Below are positions 1 through 7,430 of a stretch of DNA of 13,018 bases, piece after piece. Each line of letters begins with the position of its first letter. Within the stretch, counting starts at the first letter, position 1. Source of the stretch: Clostridia bacterium (GTDB lineage: Bacteria; Bacillota; Clostridia; Oscillospirales; Acutalibacteraceae). The notes under the pieces are model-generated. The model was given only the letters and a program-made list of their open reading frames with translations, had not been told where the DNA came from and did no database searches. The stretch lies in the NCBI GenBank assembly GCA_017519685.1, contig JAFWRV010000471.1:1-13018 (forward strand), in the 5' to 3' direction. A program made the translations under genes and the position numbers.

Positions 1-2
1 CC

Positions 3-59
3 GTTTATGATGAAGCAGAGGATTTTACAGAGAGATTATATGAGTTCTTTATAAAATAA
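3..59 (+). CDS. C-terminal end of an unidentified protein (partial)
   Basis: An open frame enters from the left edge and stops at TAA 57-59, giving 18 residues that end in LYEFFIK. This frame is preferred over the other open one, which stops at 52-54, because its acidic/aromatic amphipathic composition looks like a real C-terminal helix and a rho-independent terminator follows directly. A short tail of the form DFTERLYEFF is common at the end of alpha/beta-hydrolase-fold enzymes, but 18 residues are far too few to name the product. Confidence 0.5.
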   Translation, partial: VYDEAEDFTERLYEFFIK

Positions 60-63
60 TTTT

Positions 64-100
64 AACCGGCAAATCTGTGAGAAGATTATTGCCGGTTTTT
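64..100 (+). terminator. Rho-independent terminator of the upstream gene
   Basis: A perfect 9-bp stem (AACCGGCAA at 64-72 pairing with TTGCCGGTT at 89-97) encloses a 16-nt loop and runs into a T tract (96-100). It begins five bases after the plus-strand stop codon. Read on the minus strand the hairpin is followed by TTAAAATT rather than a clean T run, so it is a poor terminator for the minus-strand hexosaminidase gene that ends at 102. Confidence 0.8.
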
Positions 101-101
101 A

Positions 102-1280
102 CTATTTTATCTGAGATTTTATAAATTCAAATGTATAGTTGTTTTTAACGTATTCAAGCCATCCCAAAGGCATACTGAGTCTCGGTTTAGTCCATTTGCT
201 TTTTTCTTCAAAACAGCAGTTTTTAAGAATGGATTTGTATTTATCAATTTCAGACAAGAATTTTTTATACGGTTTGTCTGCACTGCCTTTCGCTATTTCG
301 GAAACAGCGACCAGTCTCGGAAAAATCATCTTTTCAAGCTGCAGATTATTATCAATGTATTCCGTCCATAAGGTGGCCTCAACGCCGATGATATTTTTTC
401 TGCCTTTTTCTGTTAAACCTTTAAGATAAGGATTAAATGAATACACTCTGTTAAGCGGCGTTATTTTATATGAATAATCAAGATAAAAATATGAAAAAGG
501 GGACAATATGGCTTTTCCGCCGCTGTTTATAAAATCTATGCTCGGCTTGTGATTCTCGTGCCAGTATTGTATTATCGCTCTTTTATCAAGATTTTTGCCT
601 TTTGCGGCGTCGTTCCAGACTATACAATGTTTGCCTTTGCTTTCGAGACAGTCAATTATTTTATTCATAAACAGATTCTGATATTCCGCAAAATCCGTTA
701 TGTTTTCTTTTTCCATAAGCTTTCTGCAATCGGGACAGTTTTTCCAATGATTGACGGGAGTTTCGTCGCCTCCGATATGTATGTATTCATACGGGAAAAC
801 GGAGCAGATTTCATCAAGTATCCCGGTTACTGTTTCAAATGTTTTCTCTTTAGCCGGGCACAAAACATCCTTGAATATTCCCTGATGAGTCTTAATTTTC
901 ACCTGCTCACTATTGCACGAAAGTTCGGGAAAAGCCGCAAGTAAAGCGCTTGTATGACCGGGCATTTCAAACTCGGGAATCACATCAATTCCTTTATTTT
1001 TGCAATACAAAACAATGTCAGTCATTTCCTGTTTTGTATAAATTCTTCCGTATTTTTCATGATCGATTTTTTTACCGAAATCGGAATAATCTCTGAAAGC
1101 GGAAACAGTATTAAGAACAGGATATTTTTCGCTCTGAAATCTCCATCCCTGATCATCTGTCAGATGCCAGTGAAATCTGTTGAAGCCAAGCAATGCCAAA
1201 GCGTCGATTAATTTCTTTATTTCTTCAATATCCTGCCAGTGTCTTACACTGTCCAGCATAAACCCTCTGTGCTCAAACAT
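102..1280 (-). CDS. Beta-N-acetylhexosaminidase, glycoside hydrolase family 20
   Basis: This enzyme removes terminal beta-linked GlcNAc or GalNAc from oligosaccharides by substrate-assisted catalysis, in which the substrate 2-acetamido group is the nucleophile. The 392 residues contain only the GH20 TIM barrel. RGFMLD (residues 5-10) supplies the sugar-binding Arg, HWHLTDDQGWR spans 37-47, and HIGGDETP (168-175) carries the Asp172-Glu173 catalytic pair. GVEATLWTE (299-307) contributes the usual subsite Trp. The N-terminal GH20b domain of secreted homologues is absent and there is no signal peptide. It therefore probably acts in the cytoplasm on imported chito-oligosaccharides or glycan fragments. 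A CPDC pair (182-185) sits just after the active-site loop. The start is supported by AGGGTGA (complement of 1285-1291), 4 nt from the ATG. No sugar transporter or other glycan gene is adjacent, so the substrate cannot be inferred from context. Confidence 0.92.
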   Translation of the reverse strand: MFEHRGFMLDSVRHWQDIEEIKKLIDALALLGFNRFHWHLTDDQGWRFQSEKYPVLNTVSAFRDYSDFGKKIDHEKYGRIYTKQEMTDIVLYCKNKGIDVIPEFEMPGHTSALLAAFPELSCNSEQVKIKTHQGIFKDVLCPAKEKTFETVTGILDEICSVFPYEYIHIGGDETPVNHWKNCPDCRKLMEKENITDFAEYQNLFMNKIIDCLESKGKHCIVWNDAAKGKNLDKRAIIQYWHENHKPSIDFINSGGKAILSPFSYFYLDYSYKITPLNRVYSFNPYLKGLTEKGRKNIIGVEATLWTEYIDNNLQLEKMIFPRLVAVSEIAKGSADKPYKKFLSEIDKYKSILKNCCFEEKSKWTKPRLSMPLGWLEYVKNNYTFEFIKSQIK

Positions 1281-1296
1281 AAAATCACCCTGAAAT

Positions 1297-1325
1297 ATTA
1301 TATATCATAAATTGTTTCTGTTCAA
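1297..1325 (-). promoter_or_regulatory. Candidate promoter of the GH20 gene
   Basis: On the minus strand TTGAAC (1325-1320) lies exactly 17 nt from TATAAT (1302-1297). The spacing and -10 box are excellent. However, the predicted start at about 1290 would fall inside the ribosome binding site (1291-1285), leaving almost no leader. Either the transcript starts slightly upstream or the true promoter is elsewhere in this 156-bp divergent spacer. Confidence 0.4.
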
Positions 1326-1335
1326 TATTTTTCTG

Positions 1336-1351
1336 TAATCATTCATGATTA
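1336..1351. promoter_or_regulatory. Dyad (TAATCA-TTCA-TGATTA), candidate operator
   Basis: A perfect 6-4-6 inverted repeat is the most symmetrical element in the spacer between the GH20 and aconitase genes. Its centre is about 69 bp upstream of the start predicted from the aconitase -10 box. That is the classic distance for a LysR-type regulator site. In Bacillus subtilis the LysR-type repressor CcpC is known to bind a dyad near -66 of citB (aconitase). The position is seen in the sequence. The identity of any regulator is inference. Confidence 0.4.
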
Positions 1352-1377
1352 GAATACTTCAGCGGAGTTTTTCTTCC

Positions 1378-1406
1378 TTGACAAATAATAAGATAATTAT
1401 TATAAT
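1378..1406 (+). promoter_or_regulatory. Perfect consensus sigma-A promoter of the aconitase operon
   Basis: TTGACA (1378-1383) and TATAAT (1401-1406) are separated by exactly 17 nt, a full match to the housekeeping consensus. The predicted start is near 1412-1413, giving a leader of about 24 nt with a GGGAGAG ribosome binding site. The short leader leaves no room for a riboswitch, so control is more likely through a DNA-binding protein. Confidence 0.85.
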
Positions 1407-1436
1407 TAAAAAAATATATTTTGGGAGAGATTATCT

Positions 1437-3371
1437 ATGGGCTTAACAATAGGTCAGAAATTGATTAAGAGTCATTTGCTTGAAGGAGAAATGATTCCCG
1501 GCACCGAAATAGGTTTAAAAATCGATCAGACTCTGACTCAGGACGCAACAGGCACTATGGCTTATCTTGAATTAGAGGCTATGGGCGTGGACAGGGTTAA
1601 AACGGAGTTGTCTGTTGCTTATATAGATCATAATACACTTCAGACAGGTTTTGAAAACGCTGATGATCACAGATTTATCCAGTCGGTCGCTAAAAAACGC
1701 GGGCTGTTGTTTTCAAAACCCGGTAACGGTATCTGCCATCAGTTACATCTTGAAAGATTCGGTAAGCCGGGAAAATCACTTATCGGTTCTGATTCACATA
1801 CACCTACCGGCGGCGGTATCGGAATGCTCGCCATCGGCGCAGGCGGCCTTGATGTTGCCGTTGCCATGGGAGGCGGAACATATTACACAACAATGCCGAA
1901 AATGACTCTTGTCCGTCTTAGTGGTAAACTTTCACCCTGGGTAAGCGCCAAGGACATTATTCTTGAAGTCCTTCGCATAATGAGCGTAAAAGGCGGAGTC
2001 GGCAAAATTATAGAATACGGCGGCGAAGGTGTAAAAACATTATCCGTTCCCGAGAGAGCAACAATAACTAATATGGGCGCAGAGCTCGGCGCAACCACCT
2101 CTGTTTTTCCGTCGGATGAAATAACCAAAAAGTTCCTCGAGGCGCAGGGGAGACCCGAAGACTGGACTGAGCTGAAAAGTGATGACGACGCCGAATATGA
2201 CGAGGTAATTGACATCAATCTTTCAGAGCTCGTTCCTATGGCGGCAATGCCTCATATGCCCGATAAAGTTAAAACAATCGAAGAAATCGGAAACATAAAA
2301 ATAGATCAGGTTTGTATCGGTTCATGTACCAACTCTTCTCTTTATGACCTTATGAAGGTTGCGTCTGTTCTCAAAGGCAAAAAAGTTGCCCCGAATGTTT
2401 CCCTTACTATTTCTCCGGGCTCAATGCAGGTTTTGAATATGCTTTCTTTAAACGGCGCACTTTCAGACATTCTCAGCGCCGGAGCAAGGCTGCTTGAATG
2501 CGCTTGCGGTCCCTGTATCGGTATGGGACAGTCACCTAACTCTGCGGGCGTATCCTTGAGAACATTTAACAGGAATTTCGAGGGAAGATCCGGTACGGCA
2601 GACGCGGGTATCTATCTTGTAAGCCCCGAAACAGCTGCCGCGTCGGCAATTTGCGGAGTGCTTACAGATCCGAGAACACTCGGAGAAATGCCCGATATTA
2701 AATTACCCGACAGGTTTATTATCAATGATAATATGATTGAGCAGCCTGCCTCCATAGAAGAAAGCGCGGATGTTGAAATAATTTACGGCCCTAATATAAA
2801 GCCGTTCCCGACAAGCGTGGAATTGCCTGAATCAATTGAAGCTCCCGCGATATTAAAAGTCGGCGATAATATTACAACCGATCACATTATGCCCGCAGGC
2901 GCAAAGATTCTTCCTTACCGTTCCAATATTCCTTATCTTTCCAATTTCTGCTTCAGGCAATGCGATGAAAACTTTGCTGCAAGATGCAAGGAAGCAGGCA
3001 AAGGATTTATTATCGGCGGCTCCAATTACGGCCAGGGTTCATCAAGAGAACACGCTTCGCTCGTACCGCTTTATCTCGGAATCAAGGCAGTTATTGCGAA
3101 ATCATTTGCGAGAATTCATTGTGCAAATCTTATCAATGCCGGAATCATGCCTTTTACTTTTGAAAATCCGGATGATTATGACGACATAAATACCGATGAC
3201 ATACTTGTTCTTGAACAAATACGTAACAAGATTAAGAACAGGGAAAGCGTAGTTCTTTACAATGCTACGAAGGATCATCGTTATAATCTGAATTATGATT
3301 ATTCCGACAGACAGATTTCCATGATTCTTGCCGGCGGTCTTCTTAACTATACTAAAATTAATTCTAAATGA
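1437..3371 (+). CDS. Aconitate hydratase (fused aconitase, 644 aa)
   Basis: This [4Fe-4S] enzyme interconverts citrate and isocitrate through cis-aconitate. Cluster ligands are visible as Cys297 in IGSCTNSS and Cys357/Cys360 in CACGPCIG. DSHTPTGGG (119-127) and DHNTL (64-68) carry the active-site Asp/His residues. The C-terminal swivel domain holds GSNYGQGSSREHA (528-540), with the catalytic Ser535 and substrate-binding Arg537. At 644 residues it is shorter than the roughly 750-900 residues of mitochondrial or E. coli AcnA. It is typical of the compact clostridial aconitases, which look like a fusion of isopropylmalate dehydratase large and small subunits. A leucine-pathway isomerase is a less likely alternative, because those are normally split and the next gene is isocitrate dehydrogenase. 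GGGAGAG (1423-1429) lies 7 nt from the ATG. The stop codon overlaps a possible ATG of the next gene. Confidence 0.95.
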   Translation: MGLTIGQKLIKSHLLEGEMIPGTEIGLKIDQTLTQDATGTMAYLELEAMGVDRVKTELSVAYIDHNTLQTGFENADDHRFIQSVAKKRGLLFSKPGNGICHQLHLERFGKPGKSLIGSDSHTPTGGGIGMLAIGAGGLDVAVAMGGGTYYTTMPKMTLVRLSGKLSPWVSAKDIILEVLRIMSVKGGVGKIIEYGGEGVKTLSVPERATITNMGAELGATTSVFPSDEITKKFLEAQGRPEDWTELKSDDDAEYDEVIDINLSELVPMAAMPHMPDKVKTIEEIGNIKIDQVCIGSCTNSSLYDLMKVASVLKGKKVAPNVSLTISPGSMQVLNMLSLNGALSDILSAGARLLECACGPCIGMGQSPNSAGVSLRTFNRNFEGRSGTADAGIYLVSPETAAASAICGVLTDPRTLGEMPDIKLPDRFIINDNMIEQPASIEESADVEIIYGPNIKPFPTSVELPESIEAPAILKVGDNITTDHIMPAGAKILPYRSNIPYLSNFCFRQCDENFAARCKEAGKGFIIGGSNYGQGSSREHASLVPLYLGIKAVIAKSFARIHCANLINAGIMPFTFENPDDYDDINTDDILVLEQIRNKIKNRESVVLYNATKDHRYNLNYDYSDRQISMILAGGLLNYTKINSK

Positions 3372-3373
3372 AC

Positions 3374-3379
3374 AGAGGT
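3374..3379 (+). promoter_or_regulatory. Ribosome binding site that decides the isocitrate dehydrogenase start
   Basis: AGAGGT lies 6 nt before the ATG at 3386. The earlier in-frame ATG at 3368 overlaps the aconitase stop as ATGA but has no purine-rich sequence before it, only AT-rich coding DNA. The 3386 start is therefore preferred, although translational coupling at 3368 cannot be excluded. Confidence 0.65.
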
Positions 3380-3385
3380 AAACAA

Positions 3386-4549
3386 ATGACTCAGGAACAA
3401 CTTAATTCGGCTGTTGAAAAGTTTGCAGAACTTGTAAAAGAACAGAATGATAGAAGCGAAAGAATAAAACAACAGGGAGATTTTATTGATTATTCCAAAC
3501 TCGATAAGCTTACCATAGGAGTTTGCGGAGGAGACGGCATAGGCCCGATTATATCGGCTGAAGCCGCAAGAGTTCTTGCATTCCTGTTGAAAAATGACGT
3601 AGATAACGGGAAAATAGAGTTTAAAACCATTGACGGACTCACTATTGAAAACCGCGCCGCCGCAAATAAAGCAATTCCCGATGATGTTATGGAGGAACTG
3701 CTTAAATGTCCTGTAATACTTAAAGGTCCCACGACAACACCTCAGGCAGGCGGACCTTATCCCAATATTGAAAGCGCAAATGTTGCGATGAGAAAGGCGC
3801 TCGATCTTTTTGCGAATGTCAGACCCGTCAAGATTCCCGATGAAGGTATTGACTGGACTTTCTTCCGCGAGAATACCGAAGGCGCATACGCGGTCGGCTC
3901 CAAAGGCATTAATATTACGGACGACTTAGCGATGGATTTTGTTGTAACAACAACAGAAGGTACTGAAAGAATAGCAAAACTTGCCTATGAATACGCGCGA
4001 AAGAATAATAAAGACAGGGTTTCGATTATTCAGAAAGCAAATATTATTAAAACAACAGACGGCAAATTCCTGAATCTTTGTAAAAAGATCGGTGAAAACT
4101 ATCCCGAGATTACTACCGATGAGTGGTATATTGATATTACAACTGCCAAACTGATTGATCCGAAAAGAAGAAAAGATTTTAAAGTATTTGTTCTTCCCAA
4201 CCTTTACGGTGATATTATTACTGATGAGGCCGCTGAATTTATGGGCGGTGTCGGAACGGCGGGCAGCGCGAATATCGGTAAAAAATATGCCATGTTTGAA
4301 GCAATTCACGGCTCAGCGCCCAGAATGATTACCGAAGGCAGGGGTAAATACGCCGATCCGTGCTCAATGCTCAGGGCATCTGTGATGCTTCTTTCCCATA
4401 TCGGAAAGCAAACTGAAGCAGATAAGCTTGAAAGGGCGCTGGATATCTGTATGTATGAAGAAAAGAAAATTCATATTACCGGCAGAGAAGACGGATGCAC
4501 CTGTGAAGAATTCGGAAACTACGTAATGGAAACTCTTTCAAATTTATAA
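3386..4549 (+). CDS. Isocitrate dehydrogenase (isocitrate/isopropylmalate dehydrogenase family)
   Basis: It oxidatively decarboxylates isocitrate to 2-oxoglutarate, supplying the carbon skeleton for glutamate. The product is 387 residues from the preferred start. A roughly 40-residue helical extension precedes the Rossmann-like core (GGDGIGP, 48-54). Substrate residues align with E. coli Icd: Ser130, Asn132 and Arg136 in SANVAMR, Arg146, Arg161 and Tyr168 in RENTEGAY, and Lys217. Metal ligands are Asp250, Asp276 and Asp280 (NLYGDIITD). The cofactor loop reads HGSAPRM (308-314). The residues after HGSAP are Arg-Met, neither the Lys-Tyr of NADP enzymes nor the Asp-Ile of mitochondrial NAD enzymes, so the coenzyme cannot be assigned by eye. 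The gene follows aconitase with no gap, which makes isocitrate rather than isopropylmalate or homoisocitrate the likely substrate. No terminator is seen after it. Confidence 0.93.
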   Translation: MTQEQLNSAVEKFAELVKEQNDRSERIKQQGDFIDYSKLDKLTIGVCGGDGIGPIISAEAARVLAFLLKNDVDNGKIEFKTIDGLTIENRAAANKAIPDDVMEELLKCPVILKGPTTTPQAGGPYPNIESANVAMRKALDLFANVRPVKIPDEGIDWTFFRENTEGAYAVGSKGINITDDLAMDFVVTTTEGTERIAKLAYEYARKNNKDRVSIIQKANIIKTTDGKFLNLCKKIGENYPEITTDEWYIDITTAKLIDPKRRKDFKVFVLPNLYGDIITDEAAEFMGGVGTAGSANIGKKYAMFEAIHGSAPRMITEGRGKYADPCSMLRASVMLLSHIGKQTEADKLERALDICMYEEKKIHITGREDGCTCEEFGNYVMETLSNL

Positions 4550-4570
4550 TTTTTTTAGGAGAGAAAAATA

Positions 4571-6205
4571 ATGAAAAGAATTATTTCTGTTTTGGCTGTA
4601 ATTGTTTTGGTTATATCCTGCGCTTCAATCGCGTCCGCAGCAGGACTTCCTTCAAAATACAGCTCAGTATCAAAGGGATACGTCACCTCTGTTAAAGAAC
4701 AGGGTAACAACGGCACCTGCGGTGCGTTCGCAGCTTTGAGCTGCATTGAAAGCGACATTATAATTAAAGGATATGCCAAAAAATCAAATATTGACTTGTC
4801 TGAAGCTTATATGTATTATTTTGCTTCTCATACTTTATGCACTGATGAAAATTCCAATTATTACGGAGACGGAATGGATATTATTAATGACGAGTCGTTT
4901 TCATTCGGTTTAAACATCAATTCGATTGTTTCCGCGTTCAAAACCGATTCTGCTCTTGCTTTTGAAAAAGATTTTCCCTACCATATGCTTGACGGAAATA
5001 AAATGGGCAAATACACCGAGAAGCAGAGATTCAGCAGCGGATGCAATTACCGTATTGATGACATTGCTTTGTTTGAAAAAACCGATAAATCCGGAATCAA
5101 AAACTGGGTTATGAAACACGGCGGCGTTTCGGTATTTTTCAATGCAAATATGTTTGATTTCGGGGATAGTGCAACTGTCGCAATCAATAAAATGCATCTT
5201 GTACCCAATCACGCTGTTGCTATTGTCGGCTGGGATGACGGATTCAGATACGGAAATATGAACGGTACCGGCGCATGGCTTTGCAAAAACAGCTGGAGTG
5301 AAGGCTTCGGAGATAACGGATATTTCTGGCTTCCTTACGAAGACCCCACAATTGATAATGTCTGCGGTTACTCGGTTACTCTGAATAATAATTGTACTGT
5401 CAAAGAATCATATAACGGATTTGCTTCATACGACTCAGGCACGGAAAAATCTGCAAGCGTTTTCAAAGCTTCACAGAGCGGTTTAATTAAAAGCATCGGT
5501 TTATCTACAGCCGCAGATACAGATGTTACCGTAAATATTTACCTTGATAATAAAGAAGGTAAGCCTGACAGCGGTAAGAAGGTATCAACAATTAAAAAAC
5601 ATTTTAATTACGATGGATATCATATTTTTAAACTTTCTGTTCCTGTTGCAGTAAAAAAAGGACAAAAGTACAGCGTTGTTGTAACTTATTCCAATTTTGC
5701 CTTACTTGAGCTTTCAAGTAGCGGATTTTGCAACGACAAAGAAAAACAGTCTTATGCATATTACAATGGTTCATGGGATGATCTCGGACAGAATTCATAT
5801 TACGGAAATGCTGCTATTGATGCCGTGATTGAGGCAACCCACAGCTACGGAAAAGAGTATTCAAAGGCTCCGACTTGCGCTACGGTTGGTTACAGAATGA
5901 GAACATGCTCAAAGTGCGGTAAGGTTCAAAGAACCGATACGGCAAAACTTAAGCACAGTTTCGGCGAATGGAAAGTTGAAAAATCTGCGTCATTTAACTC
6001 TCCCGGTGCCAAAGTACGCACCTGTAAAAAATGCGGTACCGATGAAATAGTATATTTTGATACTAACGGAAATACAGTTAATTTATATGATTATAGTAAT
6101 GACTTTTTAAGCCAGTTACCGAGTGCTATACCGACTTTCGTCGATTCGCTTGTTTCAACCATTCAATATGATATCAGCCAGAAATTATTAGGTATTCTGA
6201 GTTAA
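4571..6205 (+). CDS. Secreted papain-like (C1 family) cysteine protease with lectin-like and CxxC repeat regions
   Basis: This is a 544-residue exported peptidase. A signal peptide (about 1-23, ending ASA) leads straight into the catalytic domain, with no inhibitory propeptide. Active-site residues are in the papain order: oxyanion Gln44 and Cys50 in KEQGNNGTCGAFAAL, His214 in PNHAVAIVGWDDG, and Asn240 in KNSWSEGFG. Residues about 278-420 form a beta-rich region resembling the lectin-like domain found behind C1-type peptidases of gut clostridia. Two tandem repeats follow (424-460 and 462-498), each starting HS[YF]G and containing RTCxKCG, then an amphipathic C-terminal tail. V-I-S-C (14-17) could serve as a weak lipobox, so a lipoprotein is possible. 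AGGAGAG (4557-4563) precedes the ATG by 7 nt. The gene starts 21 bp after isocitrate dehydrogenase with no good promoter or terminator between them. The substrate is unknown. Confidence 0.88.
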   Translation: MKRIISVLAVIVLVISCASIASAAGLPSKYSSVSKGYVTSVKEQGNNGTCGAFAALSCIESDIIIKGYAKKSNIDLSEAYMYYFASHTLCTDENSNYYGDGMDIINDESFSFGLNINSIVSAFKTDSALAFEKDFPYHMLDGNKMGKYTEKQRFSSGCNYRIDDIALFEKTDKSGIKNWVMKHGGVSVFFNANMFDFGDSATVAINKMHLVPNHAVAIVGWDDGFRYGNMNGTGAWLCKNSWSEGFGDNGYFWLPYEDPTIDNVCGYSVTLNNNCTVKESYNGFASYDSGTEKSASVFKASQSGLIKSIGLSTAADTDVTVNIYLDNKEGKPDSGKKVSTIKKHFNYDGYHIFKLSVPVAVKKGQKYSVVVTYSNFALLELSSSGFCNDKEKQSYAYYNGSWDDLGQNSYYGNAAIDAVIEATHSYGKEYSKAPTCATVGYRMRTCSKCGKVQRTDTAKLKHSFGEWKVEKSASFNSPGAKVRTCKKCGTDEIVYFDTNGNTVNLYDYSNDFLSQLPSAIPTFVDSLVSTIQYDISQKLLGILS

Positions 6206-6217
6206 CGGGGTTGTATT

Positions 6218-7429
6218 ATGAAAAATTATTTTGTTAAAAAAATATTTGCTGCTTCTCTTGCCTGCGTTATTGCTTTAGGTTCGTTTGCTGTATTCGGATT
6301 TAATGCTTTTGCGGATGATGTACCGGATGTAACTGATTTTTCACTTGAAAGCAATAAAAGTTTAAAATATGCATATGTAGTTCCTTTTAAAAACAATTTT
6401 TCTTCAAGTGAAGATGATATTAAAAGCGTACCTAAAACATCCGACGACGGTTTTACCGTTAAAACCATCAACAGCGGTTTAAGTGATAATGCAATTGTTA
6501 AAATTCCCAATCTCAATATTCCGGAAACTGTTGAAAGAATAATGGCGGGTGCATTTAAAAACTGTAATATTAAAATATTACATTTTAATGCGAATGCATG
6601 CGCGATTTCCACCGATGGTAATAACGCAAGTCCGTTTATCGGCAATCCTGAATTTAAGAAAGCATATTTCGGCGATATTTATGAAGTTCCGAATAAGGGC
6701 TTTTCGGTACCTCAATATGTTTGTAAGGAATGCGAGAATTTAAAAGAAGTTGAATTCGCTTCCGTTGTTCAGAAGATTCAGAAAGAAGCTTTCTCGGGAT
6801 GCATTTCTCTTGAAACTGTTATTTTCAGAGGAAAAATAATTTCCATAGCTGACTCCGCATTTAATAAATGCGATAAAATAAAAGATATCTATTGTTATGA
6901 CATGACGGAAGAAGAATGGAAATCCGTTAAAATCGATAATAATAACGACGCATTATCAAACAAAAATATTGTATGGCATTTTAAAGATAATACAGTTACC
7001 GAGCCGACAACCAAGCCGGTAAATACCAATCCTTCTGTTCCCGGTAAAACCGATGAAACGGTCACTGAAAAGCCAAATTACGGCGTATTCAAGATTTCAA
7101 TTCTCAACGCAAAAAGTACTCTTTATGTCGGCTTCGGCTCGACAGTTATTCTTAACGCGGACATAAATAATTCCGATCATCAGCCTGTAAAATGGATTAT
7201 TGTCAGCAATGCAGGTAATACCGTAAAAGAGCAAAGCGGCAGAACTTTAAAGATCATAGCTAAAGAAACTGTGACAGTAAAGTGCATGACCACCGATCAG
7301 AACGGTAATGAAATTGAATCGCCGGAGGAGACCATTATTGTTGATAACAGTTTCTTCGGTATTATTAAAGCGTTTTTCCAGTATCTCTTCGGAACTCTTC
7401 CTGTTTACGAAGATAACATCAGAAAGTAA
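6218..7429 (+). CDS. Secreted BspA-type leucine-rich-repeat protein with Ig-like domain
   Basis: A 403-residue exported protein. The signal peptide (1-32) ends NAFA before DDVPD. LRR_5-type repeats occupy roughly 95-255, with units such as IPETVERIMAGAFKNC and IQKEAFSGCISLETVIF, and the familiar EEEWKSVKI capping segment (232-240). A Thr/Pro linker (261-285) leads to an Ig-like beta domain (about 288-376), then a hydrophobic amphipathic C-terminus, FFGIIKAFFQYLFGTLPVY (379-397). No LPXTG, SLH or dockerin motif is present, so any anchoring would be through the C-terminal segment. Such LRR proteins are generally adhesion or binding proteins. The ligand here is unknown. It begins 12 bp after the protease stop with only GGGG (6207-6210) as a ribosome binding site, suggesting co-expression with the protease. 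It is the last gene before a strong terminator. Confidence 0.82.
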   Translation: MKNYFVKKIFAASLACVIALGSFAVFGFNAFADDVPDVTDFSLESNKSLKYAYVVPFKNNFSSSEDDIKSVPKTSDDGFTVKTINSGLSDNAIVKIPNLNIPETVERIMAGAFKNCNIKILHFNANACAISTDGNNASPFIGNPEFKKAYFGDIYEVPNKGFSVPQYVCKECENLKEVEFASVVQKIQKEAFSGCISLETVIFRGKIISIADSAFNKCDKIKDIYCYDMTEEEWKSVKIDNNNDALSNKNIVWHFKDNTVTEPTTKPVNTNPSVPGKTDETVTEKPNYGVFKISILNAKSTLYVGFGSTVILNADINNSDHQPVKWIIVSNAGNTVKEQSGRTLKIIAKETVTVKCMTTDQNGNEIESPEETIIVDNSFFGIIKAFFQYLFGTLPVYEDNIRK

Positions 7430-7430
7430 T

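Noticed and set aside
64..97. Use of the 64-97 hairpin as a minus-strand terminator for the GH20 gene
   Set aside because: On the minus strand the stem is followed by TTAAAATTATTTT rather than a run of T, so efficiency would be low.
549..944. Plus-strand open frame inside the GH20 gene
   Set aside because: It is antisense to a clear GH20 coding frame, lacks a ribosome binding site and has no recognisable domain.
1407..1436. Riboswitch or other structured leader before aconitase
   Set aside because: The leader is only about 24 nt and A/T-rich with no stem.
1883..2218. Minus-strand open frame inside the aconitase gene
   Set aside because: It is a shadow of the aconitase reading frame with a low-complexity Ser/Pro-rich translation and no ribosome binding site.
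3368..3385. Isocitrate dehydrogenase start at ATG 3368 overlapping the aconitase stop
   Set aside because: There is no ribosome binding site before it, whereas ATG 3386 has AGAGGT at good spacing. Coupled re-initiation remains possible.
4545..4550. TATAAT overlapping the stop codon of isocitrate dehydrogenase, as a private promoter for the protease gene
   Set aside because: No -35-like box lies 16-18 nt upstream, and the predicted start would fall on the ribosome binding site, leaving no leader.
7079..7348. The Ig-like domain of the LRR protein as a chagasin-type inhibitor of the adjacent cysteine protease
   Set aside because: The beta pattern is suggestive, but none of the inhibitor loop motifs (NPTTGY-like, GxGG-like, RPW-like) is present.
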